From Narthecium ossifragum (Eukaryota > Streptophyta > Magnoliopsida > Dioscoreales > Nartheciaceae): a stretch of 64,000 nt of DNA. The stretch covers positions 10,161,485-10,225,484 of the forward strand of contig OY986968.1 in NCBI GenBank assembly GCA_963920575.1, in the 5' to 3' direction. The position numbers and the translations under genes were made by a program. Shown piece after piece: positions 24,301 through 35,035 of this stretch; the first letter of the stretch is position 1; every line of letters starts with the position of its first letter. The notes under the pieces are model-generated. The model saw only the letters and a list, made by a program, of their open reading frames with translations. It was not told the origin of the DNA and did not search any database.

Positions 24301-24915
24301 ACAACTTTTATTTCAGAGGTTTTCCAGATTTCAAGGTTATCGTCAGAAACATTATAGCGGAAGACATGAGATGTTGTTTAGTGGCAGTTTCAGCCAGTTA
24401 AGAAGCAGTTCTGGTGGTTTCAACTTTCAAAGAAGTTCTGACAGTTGCAACGTAGTGGGTGGTTTTAAGGTGGTTACTAGAAGCTCTATAAAAGACTAAG
24501 ATGATGAAGAAAAATGGAAACTCCTGAAATCAATAGCAAAAGCCACTTTATCTGTCTTTTAGCATGTATCAATAGACTTAGCTCTATTTACAATGTAGCC
24601 GTTTAAATTCAGAAAGAAAGCTTTTATTCCTTTTAAATTCCTTCAACTAGTTCTTCATTTGTAGGAGTAGTACTACCATAATTTGATTCATAAGAGTAGA
24701 TTTACCATAGTTCATCATCTTTAATTTCCCTCTATTTTACCAATTTTATTTCTTTCCTTATCCAATCTCAACAGCTTCGACACCTTTGTTCCAACAAAGT
24801 TCGAAGGAGTTGGACTAAACCACAATCTCCTGATTCTTGATGTTATGCTATTTTGACCTTTTTGCCCTTTGCGCGATCAACGACATGATTTGCATGATTT
24901 CTGTTCTAACAACAA

Positions 24916-24932
24916 GATTTAGAGGTTTAGTT
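24916..24932. repeat. Target-site duplication of the LINE, left copy
   Basis: The 17-bp word GATTTAGAGGTTTAGTT occurs here and again at 30004-30020, bracketing the LINE. The first base is also the last base of the ACAAG duplication of the LTR element, so the LINE landed exactly at that element's edge. Confidence 0.92.
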
Positions 24933-24977
24933 TTTTTTTTTTGAAGAGTTGAGCGAAAGGCTAACAGATAGACCAGA

Positions 24978-25445
24978 CTACATGATCCTGACTACCGTAC
25001 TAGGTCCATCACCACGGATCCAGCTAAAACTTGACGAGTTCAACCTACACCACCTCGCCAGAGCATCCGCCCTCTCATTACAAGACCTTGGGACATAAAT
25101 AAACATGACATACTCGAACCCAATGATTAAAGACCAAATAGCTCTCACTGTCACCGCTATGTCATCCGACCAAAGCTGCCCACCATTGAGAATATCAATG
25201 GCTGCCATACAGTCGGACTCCACGACAACCTTCACCCCACCCCTACTCAACGTTGTATGCACCGCTAGGAGTATCGCTTCCAGCACAGTAGAAACACTTA
25301 CCTCCTTACCCACCGCCCATTGTACACCTCCCTTATCCTCCAACTCCACGACACCCACCGCTACCTCCTTCGAACGCGAATCCCATGAAGCATCTCCCTG
25401 AACCACCATGGCTCCGTCCTTCCGTATGCGCCGAGCCCCGCCCAA
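24978..25445 (-). pseudogene. LINE ORF2 C-terminal RNase H domain
   Basis: The open frame includes VQGDASWDSRSKEVAVGVV, the first catalytic-aspartate strand of RNase H. It continues with LEAILLAVHTTL (glutamate helix), VVVESDCMAAIDIL (second aspartate) and VPRSCNERADALAR (terminal histidine position replaced, final aspartate kept). This RVT_3-like domain, which removes RNA from RNA:DNA hybrids, is typical of plant L1 elements. The frame is intact here, but the rest of ORF2 is broken. Confidence 0.85.
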
Positions 25446-25475
25446 TCGACATGGTACACCGAGCCTCTCCTCCGC

Positions 25476-26202
25476 CTACCGCCAGGCTCTCCGGGCAACA
25501 ACCGTCGCTGGTTCACCATCATCTTCGAAGAGGATCCTATTCATGTCCTTCCACACCTCCCTAAGCCCAAAAGCTAGGTAGGATTCGAGCATCCCAACGC
25601 CCGGTGCGGAAGAAGATCGCACTAAAGCCTCCCTCACCCTTCCTGGACACCAGTCTCCTTCCTCCCCGCACCTCCCTGCAACCTCCTGAATGACCTGTTG
25701 CGCGAGCCGACACCCCACCAGAGCATGATCTATCGTCTCCTCCTCTGTTCCGCACCTCGGGCATACCCCGTTCCGAGCACACTTGTGTGAGCCATAGGAA
25801 CTATGTTACCGGGATCCGGCTGTGCCAGGCCTTCCACAAGAAGTGTCGCACGCGCGGTGCCACTCTCAGGCGCCCCAGCGATCTCCAATCCTCGCCATCC
25901 AGCCGACACACCCCAGGGACCATCCTCAACAAAACAGAGGAGTAGATCGACGCCATAGTAACCACCCCCTTAGCATCAAGGATCCACCACCCTCGATCGC
26001 CCTCCTTGCCAATCGGCATTGTACTCACCTCCACCGCCAAATCTGCACCCAACACCTGGCATACCTTATCCATTTGCCACCTACCATCCTCCATAAGCGC
26101 TCCAACCAATAGATCATCACAATCACCATCCCCGGCAAACAATGCCGGCCTCCGCTCCAGTGGCTCCTCCAAAACGCATGCGTCCTTGAGTACACTGATC
26201 AT
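25476..26202 (-). pseudogene. LINE ORF2 zf-RVT region
   Basis: The minus strand reads LRVAPRVRHFLWKAWHSRIPV at the end of the frame 25801-26202. A frameshift follows and then a zinc-binding run with CPRCGTEEETIDHALVGC (about 25690-25770), the C-X2-C...H...C pattern of zf-RVT in plant LINEs. It sits between RT and RNase H as expected. Confidence 0.8.
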
Positions 26203-26469
26203 GCTTCCCTCCCTTGGAGTCCACCAGAGTCCAAATCAAAGCTCCTCAGCCGCCTTACACAGGTCCTTCCAGTGGCCCGATGCATTCCTTGCCACCCTGA
26301 CCTGTGGCAACTTGCCCTGCCAAGGGCACTTAGTCCGCGCCATCTGTGACCAAACAGAGATCTCTCCCTATAGCAGCTATGCCATCCGTTTCACCTTCAA
26401 AGCCTGTTGCCAAACTTCCATCTTCCTTATGCGAAGACCCCCAGCCTCCACAGGTAAGCAAACCTTGTG

Positions 26470-28032
26470 TCACACCACGATGGCAAAGCCCGAGTGTCTT
26501 CCCTGCCACAAAAAGTCCCGAAAAACCCTCTCAATCTGCTTAATAACTGATGAAGGAATCCGTGTTGTAGCCATCACAAATGTCGGCACCGCTTGGAGGA
26601 CTGCCTTTATCATAACCACTCTTCCCGCTTCCAAAATGTGCTTCCCTTGCCATCTGAGAACATGAGTTGTCAGCTTATCCAACATACCAGAGAAATCACT
26701 AGCCTTCAACCTCTTGCCGCTCAGCGGGGTGCCAAGGTACTGCCACATACCCCGAGCCTTCGCCATACCCAAAATCCGTCGGATGGCCAACCTTCGATCG
26801 TTAGGAACAGTTGGGGAGAACACCATTGTAGATTTAGCCGGATTCATCTCTAGCCCCGACATCGCTTTAAAGGCCAATAACTTTTGCTTGAGCTTCCTCG
26901 CCTCCACGCATGCAGCACTAGTAAAAATAAGGCAGTCATCAGCATATAAGAGGTGAGAAATGGAGAACCTTGAATTCTTGAAGCTAAGTCCCTCCATCTT
27001 AGAACCCGCGCCTTTAAGTAGTGGACAGAGTGCCTCCTAAAATAACAAGAACAAATACGGTGAAAGAGGATCGCCTTGTTGCAGCCCGCACCGTGATGTT
27101 ATCCTGCCATACACCCTACCATTAACAATGAACGCGAAATGGGGGTTTTTGAAGCATGCCATGACCCATCCCACCAACACATCCGAAAACCTCATAGTCC
27201 TCATCACGTCCTCAAGGAAATCGCACCGTACTCGATCATAGGCTGCTCGAAGATCAATCTTGCACACCATCATGCTCTTCGTCTTTGGGGCAAACCGCGT
27301 GGAGTGCATCACCCCTTAGCAACATCAATGTTGTCGTGGATGGACCTACCCGGCACAAACGCAGATTGCTCCAAACTGATAATACCGCCTAGTAGCCCCT
27401 TCATTCTTCCAGCTAGAATAGAGGTATAGACCTTATACCCAACATTACACAAACTACTCCTTAACTCACCTCGGGTTCTTGCACTTAGGAATGAAGAAGA
27501 TCATAGACTCATTCCAATTGGGAGGCATCCGAGAGTGATGGAAAGCCTCCTGAACCACCAGCACCAGGTCCTTCCCCACCACATCCTAGTAGAGCATGAA
27601 GAATTCCACCGGTATACCATCCGGGCCAGAACACTTGTGCCGCCCCAAGGAAAAGACAACGTCCTTAACCTCCTGCTCCCTGAACTCTGCGATCAGCATC
27701 TCATGCATATGGGAATCTACTACTGGCAGAACAGGGAGCTCGATATTCCTAACCTTCTCCTCCGAGGACCATAACGTCCCAAAATATCAAGCGAACACCA
27801 CCCCCATACTCTCCTCATCAGTAACTACTGCACCATCATTATCCACCAACTCCTTCACCTTGGACCTCTGCGACCTCCCCACCACCATGCGATGAAAGGA
27901 GCCTGTGTTTCGATCGCCGGCACGGACCCACTCCTCCCTGGAACGCTGGGAAGCTTTCCTTTCCTGCTGCAACAAGGCTAACCTCCACTCCTCCTCCAGG
28001 ACACTCAACTCCTCCTCCTCCCGCTCAAACAA
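26470..28032 (-). pseudogene. LINE ORF2 reverse transcriptase, broken
   Basis: Non-LTR reverse transcriptase split over several frames. The linker (27787-28032) has QRSREEWVRAGDRNTGSFHR. Finger and palm motifs follow: KIDLRAAYDRVRCDFLEDVM and CGLQQGDPLSPYLFLLF (27037-27312). The catalytic box LLYADDCLIF is at 26935-26946, followed by YLGTPLSGKR in the same frame (26470-26997). Both active-site aspartates remain. This enzyme copies LINE RNA at a nicked target. At least one frameshift lies near 27000-27040 and others near 27310-27790. Confidence 0.88.
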
Positions 28033-28185
28033 CAGCCCTTATCCTTCCATTCAGAGTCCCTCAAGGCACTCCTCCATCCAGGTTAGCCTTGTTGATGCAG
28101 GAAAGGAAAGCTTCCCAGCGTTCCAGGGAGGAGTGGGTCCGTGCCGGCGATCGAAACACAGGCTCCTTTCATCGCATGGCGGTGG
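27879..28185. repeat. Fold-back 1: 106-bp inverted repeat, 95-bp loop
   Basis: Arm 27879-27984 belongs to the LINE RT linker. Arm 28080-28185 is its reverse complement with about 3 mismatches in 106. The 95-bp loop is 27985-28079. If transcribed it would form a long hairpin RNA. Confidence 0.92.
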
Positions 28186-28189
28186 CAGG

Positions 28190-29249
28190 AGTATACTGGC
28201 AATGCATAGACGTTGGTCACGAAGGTGATCGATCTTCCTGGAGGGAAGATCGATCCTTTGGCTTGGTGATCGATCTCCCTCGTAAATGGGAAGATTCAGC
28301 CCCTGTCACGCTACAAAGGATCGATCCTCTCTCCAAGAAGATCGATCACCAAGCCAAAGGATCGATCTTCCCTCCAGGAAGATCGATCACCTTCGTGACC
28401 AACGTCTCGCCATGCCAGCCAAGACACATGATCGATCATCTCCAACTAGATGATTGATCCTTCTCAGGCTCAGCTTGACTAACCCAGGAAGATCGATCAT
28501 TCTGATCCCGATGGGTTCTCCGGCCACCAGACGGCGAGAAATACCGACGAAAAACTCCACCAAATCCCGCAAAACCTTGGGATATGGTACTGTGAAGGAC
28601 CACGAGTCCCAAACCGGTAAGAATGCTAAAAACCATCAAGCATACAGCGAGATCTAAGCAAAACAAATCACAAACAAATCAAATCTCACAAAACCGAAAA
28701 AACAAGTAGGTAGGAATCCCTACCTAGGCAAGAGCTGCTTCAATCCCAGCTGCTAAGCCTTGGATCGTCCTTAATCGCTCCAAAATCCGGTCAGATCTGA
28801 ACTCAAGAACGGCGGATTTCAGAAGGATTCAAGGAAGACGGTTGCGTCCGCTTTATAGGCAAACGAACCGACTTATGAATGATTGATCTTTCCTTCAATC
28901 CTTCATGACGATCGCGCCTTAACTTTCTGGCACTAAATGATCGATCTTCTAGCAAGGAAAGATCGATCCTTTAGGTGTAGAAAGCAAACTTGGGCTAAAA
29001 CACAAGCCCAAGCCCGGATCATTCGATCCCGGATCCACCTAACCGTTCTAATCAAACACTAACACAAACATGGTCAGTGTGTGCACATGCGGGTGTGAAA
29101 CAAACCGACAATGCGTAATTTACCAAATTTCCCTTGCGGTCCAAGAAACAATGCGATCCACCGGATCGCGCGCTCGACGCGAAACAAACAAACGACCCAC
29201 GGGCCCGACCCAGTCGGTCGACCCAGGAGTAGAGGGACATGTCCTCACA
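28190..29249 (-). mobile_element. Truncated Del-like LTR inside the LINE
   Basis: The minus strand starts TGTGAGGACATGTCC at about 29249 and follows the LTR text through the CATGCGGGTGTG block, AAGATCGATCTT-type words and the CTAGGTAGGGATTCCTACC motif (28703-28732) as far as the fold-back region. The other end of the LTR is missing, so a deletion removed it together with LINE endonuclease sequence. It is close to the solo LTRs at 55471-57739 and 61210-63661. Confidence 0.8.
28209..28406. repeat. Fold-back 2: 68-bp perfect inverted repeat, 62-bp loop
   Basis: Arms 28209-28276 and 28339-28406 are perfect reverse complements. The right arm is the native Del LTR sequence, as judged by the related LTR near 56815-56885, so the left arm is the inverted copy. 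It starts only 23 bp after fold-back 1. Confidence 0.93.
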
Positions 29250-29990
29250 ATACATACCTGGAAACCCCATTCCTCATCACCATACTCCCAAGCTTGATTG
29301 ATTTGTCAATATCCACCTCCACACACACCCGAGCGAACTGCCCCCTGGCCACCTCCAACGTCGGCACGTCCACCTCCAATGGGAGTCTGATCGACGCTAC
29401 AATCCTCAGCACAACATCCCAATCATACCAGTTGAGGGGAATCTGCGGCAACCTCACCCACATCTAGATCTTCCGGAAGAAGGACTCATCGGGGACGCAA
29501 TCCGGGATCTACTTGATCAACACTAGCAGCTTGCCGTTCACCAACTAGGAGCCACCGGTCAGGACGTAGTACATGTCCCTCTCGTTGGTGAACCGAAAGA
29601 CGTACACCCCATTGGTCATATCCACCACCTGAAAAATGGTCGGCAGTTCACCATAGGCTAGCCAGCCTGGGCTTCAGTGCTTCTAGAGATACCCATCCCC
29701 CCACGAACTGTCCGAACAGCGCGAGCTCCCACCGCTTCAGGCTAGGCGCCATCAGTTCATCGTCCAAAACCACTTCATCTGCATACAGAGACCCCACCCT
29801 TTCCATTTCCTTCGGCGTTACAATGGATGACTTAGGCTTAAGCCCTGCCGCTGCCTTCGTGTACGAGCGACTCCCCCGCTAGGCGCCTACTCCATCGCGC
29901 GGACCACTCCGACCCACCGTGCTTGCCCTACCCTCTGGCCAATGCGCGTGTTCCACTTCTAGTGGATAGGCACCCTGCACCCCTCCCCCT
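29245..29990 (-). pseudogene. LINE ORF1 remnant, DUF4283-like nucleic-acid-binding protein
   Basis: The open frame 29245-29463 has MWVRLPQIPLNWYDWDVVLR and then RGQFARVCVEVDIDKSIKLG, the DUF4283 signature of plant L1 ORF1 proteins. Upstream, fragments to about 29640 in the same direction (GSWLVNGKLLVLIK-like) extend the domain, interrupted by stops. ORF1 binds LINE RNA. The zinc knuckle that usually follows is absent because the Del LTR junction lies just downstream. Confidence 0.75.
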
Positions 29991-30020
29991 TCGACAACGC
30001 CAGGATTTAGAGGTTTAGTT

Positions 30021-30301
30021 AATTTGTCTCAAACCCACCACTTGAAACCAACGAAAGCGCCAAAGGTTTTGTAGTACTCATATACCAGCATTGCATCCTG
30101 AAAGTTGAGAATAAGACAAGTAATTGAGGTTGAAAGTCTCGCATACACGCCTTCTCTAACTCTGGATTTTGTGTAGTAATATCCAGTAATGCAAATGCAC
30201 ATATGAGAAAGGGAATTATAATCGATCAATTTATTTTATATGTTGTCAATGTGCAAGTGCATAAGATAGATCCAATGTGTAAACAATAGTACTAGTCAGC
30301 A
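30021..30301. other. Unassigned host sequence between LINE and solo LTR
   Basis: No element was recognised. On the minus strand a splice-acceptor-like TTCTCAACTTTCAG precedes a 22-codon run ending KTFGAFVGFKWWV, weakly reminiscent of the start of a FAR1-type domain; this is far too short to call. The sequence ends with the CAGCA duplication of the next insertion and continues at 34592. Confidence 0.35.
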
Positions 30302-30504
30302 TGTGAGGACCCGTACCTCCAACCCGGTCCGACCGCGTCGGTCGAGGGTCTGGTTCGGTTGGTTTGGCTCGGTTGGTCTTGCTTCGCGATCTCCTTTGAT
30401 CGTTGCGACTCCGGGGGTAATTCCCTTGGCAGAGTTGGTTTCACACACGCGTTGTGCACACACGGCCATGTGGTGATGTATGTGTTTGATTAGACCAGTA
30501 AGAG

Positions 30505-31351
30505 TGTAACGCCCCGGCCCTCCACTGGGGCCCGGCCCGCGGGCTCCCGGTCCGACCAGGATCCACCCGAGGGCCCCACCCGACACAATATTGTCCACTT
30601 TTGGCTCACCGCAGCCGATCGATCGATAAACCCACCGATCGATCGAACTTCCCAGGAGGTCACCCCTCCCAAACCTACTCCAGCCCAAGCACGCTTAACA
30701 CTGGAGTTTTTCTGCGGTTCATTGCCATCACGGCTTTAAAACACGTTGTGTTTATTAAGGGGTTACTATATACTTATATCGACCCCGGACCATACCCAGG
30801 CGTTGTGGGATTGCTTACCCGGCTACCCGACTCAGCCCCGCCCTCCAGGCGCAGGCATCTTGTCGCCTCGGTAGACCCAGCGGGCCTCACAATCCACCCC
30901 CCTTGGGGGCCCAGCGTCCCCGCTGGCACAATTTCCGGCTGGGAACCGGCTCTGATACCATACTGTAACGCCCCGGCCCTCCACTGGGCCCCGGCCCCGG
31001 GCTCCCGGTCCGACCAGGATCCACCCGAGCGCCCTTACCCGACACAATATTGTCCGCTTTTGGCTCACCGCAGCCGATCAATCGATCAACCCACCGATCG
31101 ATCGGACTTCCCGGGAGGTCACCCCTCCCAAACCTACTCCAGCCCAAGCACTCTTAACACTGGAGTTGTTCTGCGGTTCATTGCCATCACGGCTTTAAAA
31201 CGCGTTGTGTTTATTAAGGGGTTACTATATACTTATATCGAACCCCGGACCATACCCAGGCGTTGTGGGATTGCTTACCCGGGTACCCGACTCAGCCCCG
31301 CCCTCCAGGCGCAGGCATCTTGTCGCCTCGGTAGACCCAGCGGGCCTCACA
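30505..31351 (-). mobile_element. TRIM-type miniature retrotransposon
   Basis: An 847-bp element with AAGAG duplications (30500-30504 and 31352-31356). Plus-strand LTR copies are 30505-30891 and 30964-31351 (387 and 388 bp). On the minus strand each starts TGTGAGGCCC and ends GGGGCGTTACA. Only 72 bp lie between them: a primer-binding site TGGTATCAGAGCC (30948-30960) three bases after one LTR, a short spacer, and a purine tract before the other. It has no coding capacity and must use proteins from elsewhere. The LTRs look about 97 percent identical by eye. Confidence 0.92.
30948..30960 (-). other. Primer-binding site of the TRIM (initiator Met tRNA)
   Basis: The minus strand reads TGGTATCAGAGCC, a full match to the usual initiator-methionine tRNA primer word, separated from the LTR end by GTA. 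Confidence 0.9.
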
Positions 31352-34300
31352 AAGAGTACCCAGATCGGAGGATCTGAGTTAGATCATAAGGATCGAGATC
31401 TGAGCGGCTAGGATCAAATCTGATTGATCGGACGGCCAGGATCTAATATTAAACCGTTAGTATGTAAACCCTTAAATCCCATCCTCTTCTCTTGTTAGGG
31501 ATCGGCCGCGATCCACTTCGAGAGAGAGAGAGAGAGAGATCCACCCGCGACCCGATCGGAGGGAGAAAGAGAGAGGGTGTCGACGGTGAGCAGGGAGAGA
31601 GGAGGAGAGGAACCAGCGGAGTTCCTCTCGTCGGAGGCGAGGGTGCGGCTTGAGAGGAGTCTGGCGATGGCGACCGCGGCAAGGAGGACGACATCAACGG
31701 CGCCGGTAATCGTGGCCGGAGAAGAGGAAGAGGAAGACCCGCGGATCTAGAGGTAGGGCTTCTCCCCTAAACCTGGTTTAGGACTCTACTAGTTTAGCAG
31801 AAACTCCGGTTGAAGCATATTAGTTTGGATTGCTTGATTTTTTTTTTCCTCTCTCTCCGCTGTCATGGTAGGGATCGATGCTATCTCGTTTTCCCCTGTT
31901 GCAACAGCTTGGATTCATGATAATTGGGTTTGATTGGCTTCTCTATTGATTACGTGATTGCTTGTTAATGTTCTTCCTTCTTCTTTGTTGCTGCTGCCTA
32001 GATCCTTGGATCGGATGGATTTCTAATAAGATTCCTTCTTTGATTTCTCTAGTTTTCGTTGATCGACTGAATTGCCTGAGTTGTTTGGGTTTCTCTGTTT
32101 CTTCCCCTGTTTCCTTGGCTCTCTTCTCTGTTAGTCTATGCCATGCTCTGCTATGATATGCCAATGGAGTGTGATGCAGTGCAATGGATCTCAATGATGT
32201 ACGATGCTACCTTCTTCTCCTCCTCTGTTCTTGGATGGCCGCGTGAGGTCCTCCTCAACATCTGTCCGATGCTTCTCGAGGACTCTGTTCCCTTGCTCCG
32301 TGATGCTGGTTTTCCCTTGCTGCCATGCCCTGTTTCCCCTTGCTCCGTGATGCTCTGTTCTTCCCCAGCTGCAACGCCCTTGCTACCGTTACCTGTATCT
32401 ACGGATGGGTGTTGGGTATTGATGAGATTTTGAAGGTTTTCTACTGGGGCTTCTCCTGTATTTCTTTTTCCTTCCCTTGTTCTTGATCCATAGATAGCTG
32501 GAATCTCCCTCTGGTCCCTCTCTAATGTCTAACCGCTGTTATGGTGTTGGGTTGTGATTTATTAGCCATCGTTTGGGGTTTTCTTAGCTCGATTAGTTTG
32601 GTGCATCTATGTGATTTCATTTGGATCAACTGCCGACCCTGGAGTTCTTATCTGTGACCCTTGTTCTTGGAGTGATGGTTGGACCATTTGCTGGTTAGGG
32701 TCTGTCATCCTTTGCTTCCTTGTGTCGGAATTAAACCAGTGGATTGAGTGGTCTTAGGGCAGTTGACCATTGCTGGTTGTCCTTGTGTAATTAGTTACTT
32801 GCCGGCAAGGTGCTTGTGGTTTACCTTTGCTGCTAAAGTTGGATAGTGGGTATTCATGATTGGGATGAGGACTATAGGGTCAATTGTAGCTGTCCCTGCT
32901 ACCCTTCAGCTTGATCAATGGAGTTTGGCTGAGATGGTGGTTTGATCGATAGTCGTTGTTTTCCTACGATGTTTCACCTCCATGTCCTCCCCTTCCTTGG
33001 AAATTGATTCTAATTCATCTTTGGGTATGTTTTATTGCTACTGAAGTGTTGACCTGCTGGAGGTGGGTTTTCTTGTTTTTCGTCGGTTTCTAATTGGACT
33101 AATCGCGGGTTGATTTTAGGAATATCCTCTCTTAATTATTGTCGAATTGATCTGGTGTAATTGTTTGACCTAGTATCTCCGTGATTATTAGTTATTCATG
33201 TATGCTAAATTATTCCTTTAACAACTCAGTCCGTGCAATCTCTTATTAATCACGTCATTCATGTTTTTCTGTATCATGCATGAGCCTAGGGCCGGCGGTG
33301 TGCACGTTTATATTTCTTTATGGGAATGTTTATATTTTGCGGGCCAGTGGTGCTCTGTGAGCTGGTTAGCTAAGGGTGTGCTCCATTGTACAATTTTCTG
33401 GTTGACGACGGTGCATGTCGTCGTAATGCCGGAATTTGGACTGAAACGCTGTAACATTGTAATAGCTTAGTTCTCTTTTATGTATTATATGATAAATTGG
33501 ACATGCTTGATGAGATGTCATGTAGAGACACCTAGGCCTAGTTGTTGAATAGGCTCATGCATGATGATTGCATTAGAGGCATTCAGGCTAGGTGGTAGGC
33601 GATGGATTCGATCGCCGATCCGGGGGTCTCGGGTAGCCCGGATCTAGCCCTAGGACCGAGGTTTGGGGTAGTTGAGGATTAGGACGTGATTGTCATCGAA
33701 TGATCATAATTGATATCATTTGAGGTTATTGTTATAGTCGACCATGTTGGATATTATTGTATTTGAGGTGTAGAGGTCGTGTCGGGTCTCCAAGGCCAAG
33801 CGCTAAGGATGGTTGTCGATATCCCTGACATGTGTGTCCCCACGAGAGATGGTATGACTAGGCAGGGTGGTACCTGGACAGGAGCCCGCAGTCTTTGTTT
33901 CGTCTCGTCTGTTCTTGGGTGAGGGTGGGACCTGGACAGGAGCCCTCAGGAATCGACGGGGTTATGAAACCCCTTGGCATACCTTAGGCTTAGGCGGAGA
34001 ACGACACAGTTGCAGTTTTCCTACCTTTCTGTGCGACGTAGAGTAGAACCCTACGGGGCATTGTTGCTCACCCTACCTGGGCTGCATTGGCGATGCAGGT
34101 CGATGCAGTTCCTCCTTTCAAGTGTTTCTTTAGAAGATGGCGCGGTATTTCGAGGAAATCGAGGACTTGGAGCGTTGAGGAGTTCGTCAACAGATAATTT
34201 CCAGCTTTAATTTATGATGTCCAAATTGATGTATAAATCAAGGTGTAACATGATGTATTCAAGAACAGAATTGTATTAGTATTAATTCAATTATAATTGA

Positions 34301-34591
34301 GGAAGGTTGTCATATTATTGATGTAGATATTTGAGGAATGTATTGATTGATCATTTTGTCCTAATTGTAATTTGTCAAATATCGAAGTTCAAATTGTAAA
34401 GTTGTACAATGTACATGTTTCTTGTGCTATAATTATAAAAGGGATTCTGCCAAAAATTTTATGAACTTGACGATTAACATGTTTAAATTCATAGCAGTTA
34501 TATACTTGTGCGCCAATTGATGATGTAAACAGGTTTAGGTGGCTCACGTCTCGATCTTGATGGGTTTTTCGGGTCGGGGTGTGACACAGCA

Positions 34592-35035
34592 TCCAAAATT
34601 CACTTCCTGACTGCAATTTATAAAATAAACCACAAACATATGCCATTAAGTCCGAAATTCACTTTCCATTTTGTATATCAATAACATACTGCAATTCATG
34701 AAAGAAATCTCAAGAAAATGGCACATTTAAGTTCAAAAGTCACTTTCCAGTTTCTATATTAATGACATATTGCATTTCAGATAAGAAATCTCAAGCAAGT
34801 TCAATGTAGTTCAAAAGTCACTTTCCACTGTTCACTTTTCAGTATCTACATCAATTTCCAAATGTTAAGGACATTAAACTTAAGATGATCATCACACTTA
34901 TAACTTGGTTTGAGACATACTCATTTTTCAACATGTCAATGATATTTTCTATAGCTAGCATGTTGTATATATTGTCTTTGTCAACCACACTTTCCACTGC
35001 AATGTAAGATTTAAATAGTTATCAGTGAAAGATCA
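34592..35035. repeat. Degenerate tandem repeat of about 80 bp in host sequence
   Basis: Units start at ACTGCAATTTATAAAAT (34610), ACTGCAATTCATGAAAG (34688) and ATTGCATTTCAGATAAG (34769). They share the AAGTTCAAAAGTCACTTTCC block. After about 34860 the pattern fades into unassigned A/T-rich sequence. It was joined to 30021-30301 before the solo LTR inserted. Confidence 0.6.

Larger units (their letters stand above)
21262..24911 (+). mobile_element. LTR retrotransposon with one short ORF, probably non-autonomous
   Basis: Flanked by ACAAG on both sides (21257-21261 and 24912-24916). The 5' LTR is 21262-22326 (starts TGTTGGTCAAAA, ends CTAACA) and the 3' LTR is 23534-24911 (starts TGTTAACCATAAA, ends TTCTAACA). 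They share the closing block GGAGTTGGACTAAACCACAA; most of the rest is diverged, and the 3' LTR has extra internal repeats. TATA boxes are at 21701 and 24486. A primer-site-like TTGGCACGCCCGATAGG lies at 22331 and a polypurine tract AAAAAATGGGGGGTAAAA just before 23534. Only 1.2 kb of internal sequence exists and no gag or pol motif is visible. The primer-site text resembles Tat/Ogre-type elements, but this is only suggestive. Confidence 0.75.
24933..30003 (-). mobile_element. L1-type LINE (minus strand), rearranged
   Basis: Bounded by a 17-bp duplication (24916-24932 and 30004-30020). A T-run at 24931-24942 is the poly-A tail on the minus strand. From 5' to 3' on that strand it contains an ORF1 remnant with a DUF4283-like domain (29245-29640), a Del LTR fragment (28190-29249), two fold-back duplications (27879-28406), the ORF2 linker and reverse transcriptase (26470-28032), a zf-RVT domain (25560-26202) and an RNase H domain (24978-25445). 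The endonuclease region that should lie between ORF1 and the RT is missing. Frameshifts and stops show that it is inactive. Confidence 0.9.
30302..34586 (+). mobile_element. Solo Del-like LTR containing a TRIM
   Basis: Starts TGTGAGGACCCG, ends GGTCGGGGTGTGACA, flanked by CAGCA (30297-30301 and 34587-34591). It is about 3.4 kb after removal of the nested TRIM, the longest LTR of the family here. The middle includes a CT/GA-rich stretch (31500-31740), the splice-donor-like AGAGGTAGGGCTTCTCC (about 31749) and the shared 3' blocks from about 33580 (GGCTAGGTGGTAGGCGATGG). No genes. Confidence 0.92.

Noticed and set aside
30029..30229. Possible FAR1-domain exon on the minus strand
   Set aside because: Only about 22 residues after a splice-acceptor-like site, with a stop immediately after; similarity is too short to separate from chance.
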